This document shows, piece by piece, positions 22,785 to 34,761 of a stretch of DNA of 64,000 nt. The notes under the pieces are model-generated. The model did no database searches and was not told the DNA's origin. It saw only the letters and a program-made list of their open reading frames with translations. A program made the position numbers and the translations under genes. The first letter of the stretch is position 1. The number at the start of each line of letters is the position of its first letter. This stretch comes from Amyelois transitella. Its lineage: Eukaryota; Arthropoda; Insecta; Lepidoptera; Pyralidae. The DNA lies in NCBI RefSeq assembly GCF_032362555.1, contig NC_083508.1, positions 11,871,001-11,935,000 of the forward strand, written 5' to 3'.

Positions 22785-24511
22785 ATGTATATTGCGTTCA
22801 AATGGCTCGCCGGCTTGGCCATGGTGATGTGGATAGCCATGTGTTTTATTGATATGTTCGTTAAAAGTAAAGATACTAAAGGTATGTACTGTTAAACATC
22901 GTATCTTAGGACGTGTGCATGAATTATGTTTACAAATGTATATGTAGAAGATTTGTGATTTTATTTCAGATGCAATACCATTTAAAAATTCAACTCTCAG
23001 AGAAAAATCAAATTACGAACCCCGCATAACGAAGTATAAGGATATAAATATTTACGAAGAAACCAGTACAACCATGATACACTGCTACATGTTTCTAGCA
23101 GGCGCTTTGGCTGTATCTCTATTCAATAAGAAAAAAGAAATTGTTGTTTATGCCAAACATAAAGTTGCTCAAATCGATTTAAAAAAACTAATTACATGGA
23201 GCAAACGTAACGTCGCAGAGGCATTGATCACAATTTCCTTTCAGATATTAAATTATTCATGTATTTTATATGATTACATAAAAATAACGCACAGAAAAGT
23301 TAAATATTTCCTCGGTTTACTGATTAACAAAAGGAATGAAAGTCAACAAAAGATAAACATGATTTTACTTAATAAATTAAAAGAGGTGGGTGAAGAAAGG
23401 AAGAACCTAGGTCAGCTGCTGATAGCTGCTATTCACGAGAACAAAAATATAAGGATGCAATATCAGCTAGAATCTTTAGCGAAAAGTCGATTGTTACGGC
23501 ACATCGACGACACACATAAACAGATAAAAGAAAACCGCTCACGATACGTTAGTTTCCAACATCTATATCTTGTGACCCACCAAGAAAATATCTTCCTCAA
23601 AGCGCGAGTTAGAAAACTTCAAAAAGAGAAAGACGAAGCCGAGAAGAATTTGTTAAGTTTAATAAACGAAATATATAGATCGAAAAATAAAGAATTAAAA
23701 TCGTATTGCAGTCGGTTTATAGTTCATACGAAAGCTAATTTGTTAAATTCTGATGTGAGTGCAGAAATTAGTAAATTTTTGGGATCACAACAATTTGATG
23801 CTACAAACGCTTATGAAGATACAAACAAATCAAATATGGAATGTGGAGTCCGTATATCGGAGATTTTGAATGAAGATGATGGCTTGGTGCCGTTAGTGTC
23901 TGACGCTCCGAGGCTGAAAGGTCTTCCAGGGGAGATTGTTTGGACCGTCAAGGATAAGGACGGCATAATAGAGAAACTTTACGAGTATGACTATGAAACT
24001 GATTTGGACAATGGCGATATTATCAGGAGAATTAGGAAATATTCAGTGTATTGTGATGAGGAATGCCTCCTAGATAGTACGAAGTAAGTTAATGGTTTAC
24101 TATGTCGAAGTGTTTTTAAATATATCTATGCTTCATTTGTCGTAAATATCGTAGGCGACGGCAAAATCTATACCTAAGTTAATGCTTTACCAAATATTCA
24201 TTTAATCTGCTTTGCCTAAGCAATCTTTTTTTACCAAGAAAGAGAAAGACGGAAAAAGGAAGGAACCACTTCCCCGTAGACTATCGAACACTACAATTTT
24301 TTTTTTTTTTAGATCCACAACAATTATAACAGAACCAAATGCTGAGCCCAGAATACAATGTTCACTTACGAAAGCTAATTTAGATTATCCTCTGGGCCGA
24401 GCCAAGTTCTTGACGGGCTCAAGAGCATTTCAGAGGTTCCTTCAGGATAACAAGAATGTCGTCGCCCATTCACCCTCGATGTCATTGCTGGGCGCACCGC
24501 AGTTAACTTGA
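22785..24511 (+). CDS. Unrecognised membrane-anchored coiled-coil protein (three exons)
   Basis: Exons 22785-22881, 22970-24083 and 24313-24511 join without frame change to 469 residues. The donors are GTATGT and GTAAGT (the last overlaps a TAA that would otherwise end the frame at 24087), and the third exon follows a long T tract plus AG. Residues 5-26 form one hydrophobic segment (FKWLAGLAMVMWIAMCFI), and a second lies around MIHCYMFLAGALAVSLF. A basic, helical, coiled-coil-like middle (KARVRKLQKEKDEAEKNLL) follows, then an acidic C-terminal half containing LKGLPGEIVWTVKDKDGII and YDYETDLDNGDIIRRIRKYS. I do not recognise the family. Even codon use and clean splicing support a real gene. Function unknown. 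Confidence 0.75.
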
Positions 24512-25248
24512 TGGTTTTGCAGTGATTTTTCAATTTGGATGTTGTTTGTGGAAAATATAAATATTTATTACTTATGTGTCTTTCTGATTCTTCCTTCGAT
24601 TTGTCTGGATCTGTTGTACCTAGGTTTATCTAATTAATTGTAGGTTCAAAAAAAAAAAAACAAAAATATTTTAGTTAACTCCACAAGTTACACAATAGAT
24701 AGCACAATAATAGTAAAAAAGAGAAAACAATTACAAAAACTTGTTGGAGTCCTGGAGACTCAAGGTGACTCAACCTTATGTGATTCGGTACTGGTAGGGC
24801 TACCTAGATGGAATAAAGGTTCATATCCAGTCGCAGTCGTGTACCTGTGTAGTCGTTTGTTTGCTAACTGATGCTTAAATGGTAGCTTTATTTTTAAAAC
24901 GGCAACATTGGATAACTTGATAGTTTGACACATAAGTGACATTTATTTTCTCGAGCTTAGCATCTGTCATAAATCGCAGGTACCTGTACATATTTAATCA
25001 ATATATTTTTATGAACTTTTATCGATTTTATCATTTCGAAGCAGAAATTTTAACGAAATGCAAATATAGCAGTTAGTAAATATTAGTTAGTTTTTCGCTC
25101 GAAAACAATGATTTTGTTTTGATTGTGAGATATACTATTTTATTACAAACCGGTAGGTGTATTGATCCACTGTGAGAAAAGCGTTAGCTCTTCAGTGTTG
25201 CCATCGCGTATATATATCTTAAGCTACTAACTTGTTAGTTTCAAAACA
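24512..25248. other. Intergenic region between the coiled-coil gene and ALKBH2
   Basis: AT-rich, with a poly-A tract near 24650. No gene or strong repeat seen. The ALKBH2 promoter must lie at its right end. Confidence 0.4.
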
Positions 25249-28200
25249 ATGGATAAAGTACAAAAAATAAATTGCAAAGCTATTACATGGAAAAAAATAA
25301 AGAAAAACGGGCTTGATTTAGATTATGCTGTGGTCATACCAAGGCAAATAGCTTCCGAATTGTTTCAAGAATTAGAGGATACGTTGGAATACTTTACAGG
25401 AGATCTGAATATAATAAAGTAAGTAGGGTAGGCAACCCATTTATTGACACTCTAAGGGTTACTACTGTTGTCTAATAAAAATTGACACTGTGGTATGTGG
25501 CCAGCACAAAAAATTTGTAATTGGTAGGTAAGATCCATAGACTGTGAATCTTAGCAGCATACCATAAATGACATGTTTACATCGTTATATTTGAATTTTC
25601 GACCTGAAATGAAAATGGCATGGTTTACCCAGTTATTGACATACTTTTTCCTATTATCGTCACAACAAAGTCCCTATTTATTGACACCTTAGGAAGACTT
25701 GAAAAAAAGAAACAAAATCGGGGGTCTATCATATTTTTATTTATTTCTTTTGAAATATATAAAAAAGTTACTACTTAGAAACATAAAAGGAACATAAGAA
25801 CTTAAGAATCTATTTAAAATCAGCTTCAAATTCAGTCTTCAAATTCAGTTAAAAAACGTTCTATTTCTTCCGCGGTATATGTCTTTTCCTTAATTTTTGT
25901 GTAACGTCTTTTTATTTCTTTTTCATTTTCTTTTTCTATATCTTGTTTTTCCGGTGAGTTTAGGTTAGCAGTAGAGAGGCTTTCAACAATTTTATAAAAT
26001 TTATCAGAAAACAAAATCTTTTTTATGTCATCTTGATCTTTCTTAGTTTCGTTTATTTTAGACTTCCTAACTGTGGCTTTTTTCTTTGTAAATTTTGTCT
26101 TTTCTAGCAGCCTCTTCTCTTTTTCCTCTTTTCTCTTTTTAATACCTTCTGCTTTTTCTTCTTTAAGCCTTAACTTTTCGTTTTGTTGCGCCTTCCATTC
26201 AGCTGACGTTAAAACAAATGGAGCCCTTTTTGTGTTTTTCTGACCTTTTCTTTGCGGAGTTCTAGGTAATACAAGAACATCTTGAAGTTTAATGGGCGTG
26301 AGTTGTGAGATAATATGTGAAGAAATATGGATATTAGGGTTTGTTGCATCTTCAAGAATATCTATTTTGTCATAGTCTTGTTGAGTAGCATTTTTTATCG
26401 TAATAGGCTGTAGACTAGCCTTCATATCTTTGCATGTCTTTTGTTTGTCAGATATCTCATATACTTCTGCTTGATGAGAGACAGTCATGCCTTCAATATC
26501 CTGTGAAAAACTCTCATTCATGTCTGTTTTTAGTACCTCTTTTTGCATACTGCCTTCGTCATTACACACAGCAGTGTTTTCTACCACTTCCTCATTTGCT
26601 ATAGGTTTAAAATCAGAAAGTATTTCTTGATATTGAATGTCGTCATTGGCAATGATAACTCTCATATGAGCGATATCCAAAGAGTGCTCTGTTAGATTTT
26701 CAGTTACAGGTATAATCTCAGAAAGGCATTCCTGATCATCATCAGCAACAGTTACTTTCATATTTATGATTTCCGTAGAGTCCGATTCAATTCCCGTCGA
26801 CATATCTTCGCCATGTAACTCTTTCGTCAAGATAGTTTGCTTTCCTTGAAAAAAGTCCCAAATTTTTTTAAGGTACATATTTTCTGATCCGAGTGGGTCC
26901 TGCTTAATTTCTGCAATTTTTTTATCGCCTACAATTTTTTGGAATTGTTCAATGGATAGCATGGATGGTCTGTCTTTACGTTGATAATTCTGTATTTCTT
27001 TTTGGGCGGTACATTTTCCAAGACATTTTGTAAAATCTATGGAATTAACGTTCCATGGAAACAATCCAGTGGCTCTAAAGCCGTTTATGATTGTTGAAGG
27101 CGAAATCCATTGTTTAATGGTTTTTTCCAGGAGTGGCACAAAGGAGACTTTAGTCAACGCCTCAGAAGTATGGGTACGACGCCATTCCAGGACTGTTTTT
27201 TGCCAGCCATACTTAAGGGGCTTAAAAGCTGCAACATCTGCAGGTTGCAATAGCCTTGTACAGTTTGGGTAAAGGGCAATGAGTATAATGTTTAATTGGT
27301 CACATAACTCACTCACCTGATACGTAAGATGTGATTTGTGCCCATCTACGAATAGGATCACTGGGAATTTTACTCCAGTTTTCACCAGGCTAGGATAAAG
27401 TACAGTCTGTATATAATCATGAAAAATTTCTGACTTCATCCATCCGTTATCACTTAGACCAATGCCCCAGTCTGGAGGTATAGTCGATGTTATATTTGCC
27501 GAAAGTCTTTTATTCGGGAAAATGACCATTGGTGGCGTGACTTTTCCGTTGGCACTAAACGTGAACATGACTGTCAGAGATGTCTTAGCCGGTGCGTTGT
27601 CTACTTCATATACATTTTTGGTTCCTTTTGGAGCCAACACCACCCCTGTTTTGGGACAAAGTAGGAAATTTGTTTCGTCTCCGTTATAAACACGTGTCGG
27701 ATCGGAAAGGATGTGAAATAAATTGTTTTTGTGAAGGTACTCCTCAATTTGGCTAAACCAGCCTCTCACGTCATTTTCTGAAATTGCCGCACTGGCAGAG
27801 GATACTGCTTCTGGTGTCCGAAAACAAATATTTGGATGGCGACGCATGAATAATTTAAACCATTTTTCGCCATTTTTAAACGTGCTGGCTCGGTTCTTTT
27901 TCTTCACAAAATGAGATACACTACTAATTAAGTCCTCTTTTCTTTTAGGGAACCCCTTTCTGCTGCAAACTTCAATCCAGTTTTCTAAATGATTTTCCTC
28001 TTCTTCTGTCAACACAGTAGAAGGACCTGGGCGTACATTGTGGTCAGGATTCTTAATTTTGTAAATTAGAGTAGTCCTTGGAACCTGATAAGTCTTAGCC
28101 GCAAGTTTTTGGCTCATACCATTTGCTATTGCCTGCAAGGCTTTTTTTAGTGATTCTGGGTCATATCTCTTTCTTTTTTCTTTAAGTTTTTCAGTCTTAT

Positions 28201-31200
28201 TAGATCTGTTGCACTTTGGTTTCATTTTTACGCTAAAAAAAGATAATAAATATTAATTGACACAATGGACACCATTTATTGCCACCATGTTCATAATTAG
28301 TAAATATGTTTTTGACACCCGTGACAAAATTTGGTAGCACATTGTACGGAAGGTTTCTTTAGTATCCAATGACATTTTAAACTTTACGTGATTCTAAATT
28401 AAGTTAAAAGTGACACATTTTAAGATAATTAAGGAAAGCCAATTATTGACACATATGACAATAAATTGGAATTTATTAAATTGTACATACCAATTATTGA
28501 CATCACTAAAATTATTATTTAAAATGTTTAATTCTGCAAAATAACTGTAAAAATATGCTCTATAGTAAGCTATACGATGATAGATACAAAATCAAAAACA
28601 ATACAAATTTGAAACAACAAAAAAAGTAACTTAAAAAAAACCACTTACCTTAGCAAAACTTTAGAAGAGTGACCTTTTTTTCTTTTTTTACCGCCACGCT
28701 CGTATCACCACAGTTGTTATATCGCCATATTGTTTTTGTTGACAATTCTGTGTTGCCATTTCGATAAAAAATAAACTACCACCTCTTTTTTTTGTTACAA
28801 AGCAACACCAAAATGCTGAAATTTCTTATTTTTTTATAAAAAAGACTGAGGTGTCAATAAATTGGGATGGTGTCAAGAATTAGTACTTTTACCCTAGTTC
28901 ATAAAATATTTTATAGGTATAAGCTGGCCTCTTCACGCGACTGCACATTCACAAAAATGATTTTTAGCCATTACGTATTTTATATCTTGCACTACCTCCA
29001 TTCCAAATCCATTTTATATAAAGTCAACCAACAGTTTTGCTCAGTAAGCACATCAGACGAACAGACTTTCGCATTTAGGAATAATATTTACTTTGATAAG
29101 TATGGAATTAGGGTTTTAAAGTGGGAAACTAGTAAAGATTCGTGGTAACTATGTATCTTAGTTGCGTATCTGTGGACTAAGCCGATTTTTTACACTACAA
29201 TCAACCAATTTTGACCATAGTTAGAAATTCAATATTTACCATAACTTTAGAATAGGTAAGCACCTAAGTACTTAATTTATTTTAAAGTTACCTTTTAGGT
29301 AGGTATCTACCCATGTTTAAGTACGTGCTCCAGTTACAAGCTGTATATTCTAGTAACGGACGGTCATAAATAACCCGTGTCCTTTTGAGTAACCACTTGA
29401 GATATTTTATCAAGAAAGCCTCGCTAAAATTAACGCGTAACTCCCCGATAAAACGCAGACCTCTTCTTTGTCGCTTCTATACTCTTCAATGTTCTGTCTA
29501 TGAAGTTGGTTAGGAATATTTCGAAAACTTGTGTGTTCTATATCTGCGGTAATGAGAGAATTCATTATGAAATGGAATGTAGGGATTTCGTTTCTGCTCT
29601 AATTTAAATTTTCTGTGATTGGAAGAAAAAAATGGAAGATGAGTTTTATATTATAAAAGAAAAATAAGAATGAGGACTTGAGAGTACAATACCAATAAAA
29701 GTTTGCATAAGAAGGAGGTTTAGTCTTTTTAAGACTATTCGCTCCACAGGTTCGCTCTGCCTACCCCGTAAAGGATAAAGCCGTGATATATGAATGTAGA
29801 AAGAAGGGGTAGGGTATAGTTAAAACGTTTGTTACATTAGGAGCTATTAAAAACTGTACAAGAAGTTTGACCTAAAATGTAATTTTGGATGCCATCCTTC
29901 CAAAGAGTCTTTTTATATTTTTGCAGGGTTTTCGGCAAAGCCTACAACATCCCGCGAAAGCATGTCGCATACGGAGATCCTGGTGTAACTTACACGTATT
30001 CGGGTATAACTGTCCCCGCATTGCCTTGGCCCGAACCTGTTTTGGCGTTACGAGAATTTCTTGTAGATCTCAAGGGGTTAAAATATAATTTCGTCCTGGT
30101 TAATAGGTAATGTGATGTCACATATCAATAATCAAATGTTTTTTGGAGAATTTTATTGTATTTATAGATTTTTATCTTACAGATATAAAAACGGGCGCGA
30201 TCATATGGGGGAACATCGAGATAACGAGCCAGAATTGGATCCCGATTATCCTATTGCCTCCATATCACTCGGCCAAGAAAGAGATTTTGTCTTAAAACAT
30301 AAGGATTCAAGGAGGCCGGGACAGCAGAAAGTATTCATACCACCCGGTTAGCGTTACTTTAAATCCTCATATTTGTTTATAGTTACAGAATCGTCAATGT
30401 TGCGGAGCTTGTAAAACATGTACCTCAGCAGACGTGCTTCATATGTGACCGTTTGTTTGGCTTTGGTGTTAGCGTCCTCCTCCTGGAAAGGACTCTCGAT
30501 AACTGTGCTCACGCGTCTGCCGTATGTTTCGCAACCCTCAAGGAATTGAAGACAATCCTTGATTGTGTTATCTTTGACGACAATCAAGTGCTTCGCTAGG
30601 TTTTCGAGAAACGATAGGAAACATCGCTTTGCATAGAACCATGTATCTGTTCCCAGACGTTTATTGAAAGGTTCCAGTGATTTAATGACTCGGGATATGC
30701 CAAATTCGTAGTTGCCCTTAGCGCAATACAGTGTACCTATAACAAGGTTGACGATACACAAGTGATAACATTTCTTTAAGGGGTCTTCGAATATTTGCTG
30801 TTCCTCTTCCTTTTCTATTTTACGCATGATATCTTCAGCTTCTTCATTTTGCGATGTCATTATATAAGATACGCATAAGTTTGCTAGAACGACAGCACTT
30901 ACGTCTAATATGTTATCGTACTGCTTTTTTACTATCGGTTCATAAAAACTAGCAGCTTCCTTGTATTTGTTTTCCTGCATAAATAGAACGTGAGCTACGT
31001 TTAGACGCCAAACGTCCGATTCATTGCAGAATTCAACTGATTTTCGAAATATCTTTTCGACTTGACTATAATTTTCCATGTCCCAGTAGATTTTTGCTTG
31101 GGCCATGACAACTGGAATATATCGTTCTAAAGCTTCTTCATATTCCACTACAGCTTTCTTAACCTGATCGTTATCTCCTTGTGAGCGACTTTCTTGAACT

Positions 31201-34200
31201 ACTTTAGTGAGTTTCCTTAGTTGTTCAGCATGCTTTGATGCGATATCTTCATATTTCTGAAATGCTTCCTCCGGAGAAGTTTGGCTTGTTATTATAGCAT
31301 CCAAGAAGTCATATAAATAAGGCGTCAAATATTTATATGTAAATTGAGCATTTTCAGCCAAAACATCTGCTGCCAAATCGTAATACTCAAACTTACAGTA
31401 CAAAAGTAATAAATTAGCGAAAGTTTCTGGTGGAAATGGATCCTGTTGCAATAAGAAATGCAGTTTTTCGAAACCATCTGTTGGTTTTATATCAATAGAA
31501 GTTAGAGCTAAATTATGTAATGTAACCGCATCTAATTCATGTTCATGCCTCGGTGGCATATCACTTAGCGCTTCCCTTGCGGCTTCTATGTTCTTCAATT
31601 GGTACTCAATTGCGGCTTTAAGATTAAATACTTCAGTGAGTGCCGTTTCATGTAGAGTAAGAGTATTTCCAACTGATTTAACTTCAGATGTTTCGGCTTG
31701 CATACCTACAGCTAACTCCGGATGATCACGGATGCCCCTTTCAATTACAAGGGTGATGTGTTTTAAGGCTTGTGGGTATTCTTTAAGGCGAAAATAGCAA
31801 AGCGCTATGTTGTAATGAAGATGCGCGTTAAATCCTAGAACATTGAGACTTCTAGAGAACTTCTGCAAAGCTTCTTCGTATTGATTATCCTTAAACATTA
31901 AACATCCCAGATTTATGTCCTTATCTGGATCTTCCATTGGATAAGAATCGACCAAACTTTTAGCCGATATAGTGTCTTCTTCGCCATATTTTATTGCAGA
32001 CTGTAACTTGATGACTTTCCTTTCCAATTCGGGCGCTGTTATTTGTACAGTTACTTTGTAGGCTTCATCAAACATAGATGCTTCATAAAGGGCTTGTGAA
32101 AAATATAATTTGTATTCTGGTATATCTGGGTGCATGGCGATCAGTTGTTCATAGCAGTTAGCAGCCTCTACGAAAGATTGGGTTCTGAAGTAGCAATACC
32201 CAAGCAGAGAGAGTCCTGCCCGGTTTGGGTTGAAATTCATGGCGTCGTTAAGAGCTTTGATGGCATCGTCGTATCTGGCTTCTTTTATCTAGGAAACAAT
32301 AGGAAATTGTTAAGTAATTTGTTATTGTTCTTGAGTATCGACAACGCATGTCTATGATAAGTTCTTATTACAAAAGGTATAGATAAAAGTATTCAACATA
32401 ACATGATTCAATTAATAATTATCTATGAGATTATTGTTTTGTTCATGGTCTACAAAGGGACTAAAAAGGTCACAAGTGTCGCGCGTTAGTTCGGCATGAC
32501 ATGTTTTTTTACGGTCTCGTTGTAGTTTCAATATATTCTACCTTTTAAAGTAAATATCTACTAAGTACAAGAAACCTACACAAAATCGTTAATCTTATCA
32601 TGTCTTCGTTACTAGATGGCATTTCTTATCATTCGTCGGAGTATGGATGCCGATGTTCATCGTTTAGCGTTTAAATAAAGCTTGTTAGTGACATCCTTAA
32701 AATATGTGACTATGGAAAGTACAGAACAATTTATTTTGTCTTTATAAGGCTAGTACTATTTACGATGCCGTTGCCGTGTGGTTCCCGGCACCAATACAAA
32801 AAAGAATAGGACCAAGGGATAGGCTTACAAACTTGGGATTCTTTTTTAGGCGATGGGCTAGCAACCTGTCACTATTTGAATCTTAATTCTATCATTAAGC
32901 CAAATAGCTGAACGTGGCCATTCAGTCTTTGCAAGACTATTGGCTCTGTATACCCCGCAAGGGATATAGACGTGACCATATGTATGTATGTACTATTTAC
33001 GATCATTGTAAAGACGTAACTTCGGCGTTCCCCCATCTTTGTCCCTTCATACGAGGATTTGTTTTCTAATGTCACCATTCTGATCTTTGGATAATTTTAT
33101 TTATCCTATGTTTAACTGTAGATACACTTTATTCATGAAGAGTTTTAAAATACAAACTAACTTACTTATCTAAATAGGAACCGCATGTAAGACATTTTAG
33201 AAATGATTTCATATGTACGAAAACCTTCCCGATTTTAAGTTATACCGTTTTTAGGTATACCGGAAAAAGTTACGATAAGAGTTTAGTTTTTTTGTGGTAT
33301 AAACGGTTAATGAAATTCTAAAACCTCTAAAATAAGAGGCTGACTTCATTAACCGACTTTAAAAAAGAAGAAAGTTATCAATTTCTTACTTTTTTTTTCA
33401 AATAAACCATAATTCACGGTAAGAAAAACACTTCTTGTTTATCGTTTCCTAATTTTGCAAGGAAAGCTTATCTTATTAGTATTACTAAAAGTAAGAACTA
33501 GGCTATAAACTTTGTACTTAGTGTATCCACTTAATTATTAATAATCAAATAAATAATTATGGTAAACGTATAACTAAATTTTTTAAGAAATATCTAATTA
33601 GTGTTTTGATTTTTGTTTTGTTATTATAGTTATAAATATTAGTCAGTACCCTCTATAATCCTACATATCCAATTATATATATGAGGTAAATTTAACAAAG
33701 CAAACAAACCGACAGTTTATTAAACTATTGATAACAATGCCGATACCACGCTCGTTACTCAACTCTGTGCTTCCGTATAGGCGCGGCTGAAAATTAATCG
33801 GATGATCGCGAAAATTCGCAATTTCCTTGTGATAAACAAACCTCATTGTTATCAATTATTGCATAATGAAAAGTCTATAGATGAACGTGTTTCATGTCCA
33901 TCAACTTGAACTCATATTATGTAAAAGGGAGTGGTACTTGGGTTTTATTGATAAGCTAATGATGATTATGCAGTTGTGTTATTATCGTACTATACACAAA
34001 TTGTGTCGTTAAATTTTGAACGAGACTGCAACTGTATGACTTAATATGTGACAAACGTTATGTAATAAATAAATAAATGCTAGCCCATAGGTAATATAAA
34101 GATTTTCATAAATTCACTTCTTATTTCTGTATCTGTGCTTCTCAACCATTCTGCGATTTGTTTTCCCCGGTGGAGGTCTTAAGTTTAGTGGTCTTAAGTA

Positions 34201-34761
34201 AAAGAAGTTACCTAGATACAAACGTAACAAAAAATGTTGGAACCTAAAAAATCTGTCAAATCATTCAGACTTCTGAGGTTTTGCACAAAATTTAGGCAGT
34301 TTTAAAGTAGGTACTTTGTCTTCGAAACTCTTACCATGGTGTAAATGGTTTTTGTGTATTGTCCGTCTTTTATTTGTAAATAATCCATGTCTTTATAGTG
34401 CGGTAATACTTATTATTTTCATAAAATTGAAATTAAATTGGTACTTCTGTAATGAGGATTCAGAGAAATGTTTACGTTTCGTTGTCATAGTTACAAGTTC
34501 TGACTTTTGATGGCTTTCTCACAAATTTAGATTTCTGTACAACAAATGGTTCAACATTGATAAAAATTCCTTAATTCCTTGTATGCTTATTGTATTTAAA
34601 CGCTTATTGTATTTGTTACAGTAAAAATACTTTTGGAGCATGGCAGTATATTATTGATGAACCCACCGACTAACGAAATATGGTACCACTCTTTACCGTT
34701 GCGGAAGAGCGTCCATGGTCCAAGAATAAATTTAACTTTTCGGAAGATAAGGCCCAAATAG
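25249..34761 (+). CDS. ALKBH2: Alpha-ketoglutarate-dependent dioxygenase AlkB homolog 2 (four exons)
   Basis: Exons 25249-25418, 29927-30106, 30183-30346 and 34622-34761 join in frame to 217 residues. ALKBH2 removes alkyl groups such as 1-methyladenine and 3-methylcytosine from DNA by Fe(II)/2-oxoglutarate-dependent oxidation in the nucleus. Family landmarks: ELEDTLEYFTGDL, YGDPGVTYTYSG, YNFVLVNRYKNG, iron ligands H128 and D130 in GEHRDNE and H194 in WYHSLP, and 2-oxoglutarate-binding Arg206 and Arg212 in PRINLTFR. DFVLKHKDS and SILLMNPPTN also fit. The human protein is 261 residues; the difference is mostly the N-terminus. Intron 1 carries a pogo-like transposon and intron 3 holds most of the IFT70 gene on the other strand. 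Confidence 0.95.
25430..28885 (-). mobile_element. Pogo-like (Tc1/mariner superfamily) DNA transposon
   Basis: An intact transposase gene (25832-28225, minus) is flanked by inverted terminal words: CCCATTTATTGACAC on the left (about 25437) and, reversed, CCCAATTTATTGACACC on the right (about 28865). The motif TTATTGACA(C/T) recurs as subterminal repeats at about 25637, 25677, 28445 and 28496, with weaker forms at 25481, 28256 and 28311. The exact ends and the expected TA target duplication are not resolved. It lies in ALKBH2 intron 1. Confidence 0.75.
25832..28225 (-). CDS. Pogo-like transposase, intact, 797 residues
   Basis: N-terminal helix-turn-helix of the Psq/CENP-B type (residues about 20-60, including MSQKLAAKTYQVPRTTLIYK), a second CENP-B-like DNA-binding part (about 70-140), then a DDE_1 catalytic domain. 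The acidic residues are D183 (YNGDETNF), D294 (LFVDGHKSHL) and D330 (LLQPADVAAF), giving the DD35D spacing of pogo/Fot-type enzymes. Residues about 420-797 are a long tail, rich in acidic residues and then in Lys/Glu, not typical of the minimal transposase. The frame has no stop or frameshift, so the copy is either young or kept by selection. The start at 28225 gives MKPKCNRSNK, a basic N-terminus normal for the group. Confidence 0.92.
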   Translation of the reverse strand: MKPKCNRSNKTEKLKEKRKRYDPESLKKALQAIANGMSQKLAAKTYQVPRTTLIYKIKNPDHNVRPGPSTVLTEEEENHLENWIEVCSRKGFPKRKEDLISSVSHFVKKKNRASTFKNGEKWFKLFMRRHPNICFRTPEAVSSASAAISENDVRGWFSQIEEYLHKNNLFHILSDPTRVYNGDETNFLLCPKTGVVLAPKGTKNVYEVDNAPAKTSLTVMFTFSANGKVTPPMVIFPNKRLSANITSTIPPDWGIGLSDNGWMKSEIFHDYIQTVLYPSLVKTGVKFPVILFVDGHKSHLTYQVSELCDQLNIILIALYPNCTRLLQPADVAAFKPLKYGWQKTVLEWRRTHTSEALTKVSFVPLLEKTIKQWISPSTIINGFRATGLFPWNVNSIDFTKCLGKCTAQKEIQNYQRKDRPSMLSIEQFQKIVGDKKIAEIKQDPLGSENMYLKKIWDFFQGKQTILTKELHGEDMSTGIESDSTEIINMKVTVADDDQECLSEIIPVTENLTEHSLDIAHMRVIIANDDIQYQEILSDFKPIANEEVVENTAVCNDEGSMQKEVLKTDMNESFSQDIEGMTVSHQAEVYEISDKQKTCKDMKASLQPITIKNATQQDYDKIDILEDATNPNIHISSHIISQLTPIKLQDVLVLPRTPQRKGQKNTKRAPFVLTSAEWKAQQNEKLRLKEEKAEGIKKRKEEKEKRLLEKTKFTKKKATVRKSKINETKKDQDDIKKILFSDKFYKIVESLSTANLNSPEKQDIEKENEKEIKRRYTKIKEKTYTAEEIERFLTEFED
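30354..34388 (-). CDS. IFT70: Intraflagellar transport protein 70 / TTC30 (two exons)
   Basis: Exon 1 is complement(34335-34388), encoding MDYLQIKDGQYTKTIYTM, followed by GTAAGA. Exon 2 is complement(30354-32288), preceded by TTTCCTAG. They join in phase 0 to 662 residues, matching the usual 660-665. IFT70 is a TPR-superhelix subunit of the IFT-B core that carries cargo in cilia. In insects it should act in sensory cilia and possibly sperm. Signature stretches: RAGLSLLGYCYFR, NLKAAIEYQLKN, DPFPPETFANLLLLYCK, FTYKYLTPYLYDFLDA, KIFRKSVEFCNESDVW and NEEAEDIMRKIEKEEEQ. The gene lies within ALKBH2 intron 3 on the opposite strand; its stop codon is 7 bp from ALKBH2 exon 3. The first TTTATT (reverse of AATAAA) past the stop is at 30152-30157, so its 3' UTR probably runs antisense across ALKBH2 exon 3. 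Confidence 0.95.
32773..32992 (+). mobile_element. SINE family A with internal deletion
   Basis: GCCGTGTGGTTCCCGGCACC to GTATGTATGTAC. The block between AGGACC and AAGGGATAGG is missing. It lies in the intron shared by ALKBH2 and, on the other strand, IFT70. Confidence 0.8.

Noticed and set aside
28867-29148. 93-residue open frame next to the pogo-like element
   Set aside because: Begins inside the terminal repeat of the transposon and resembles no protein.
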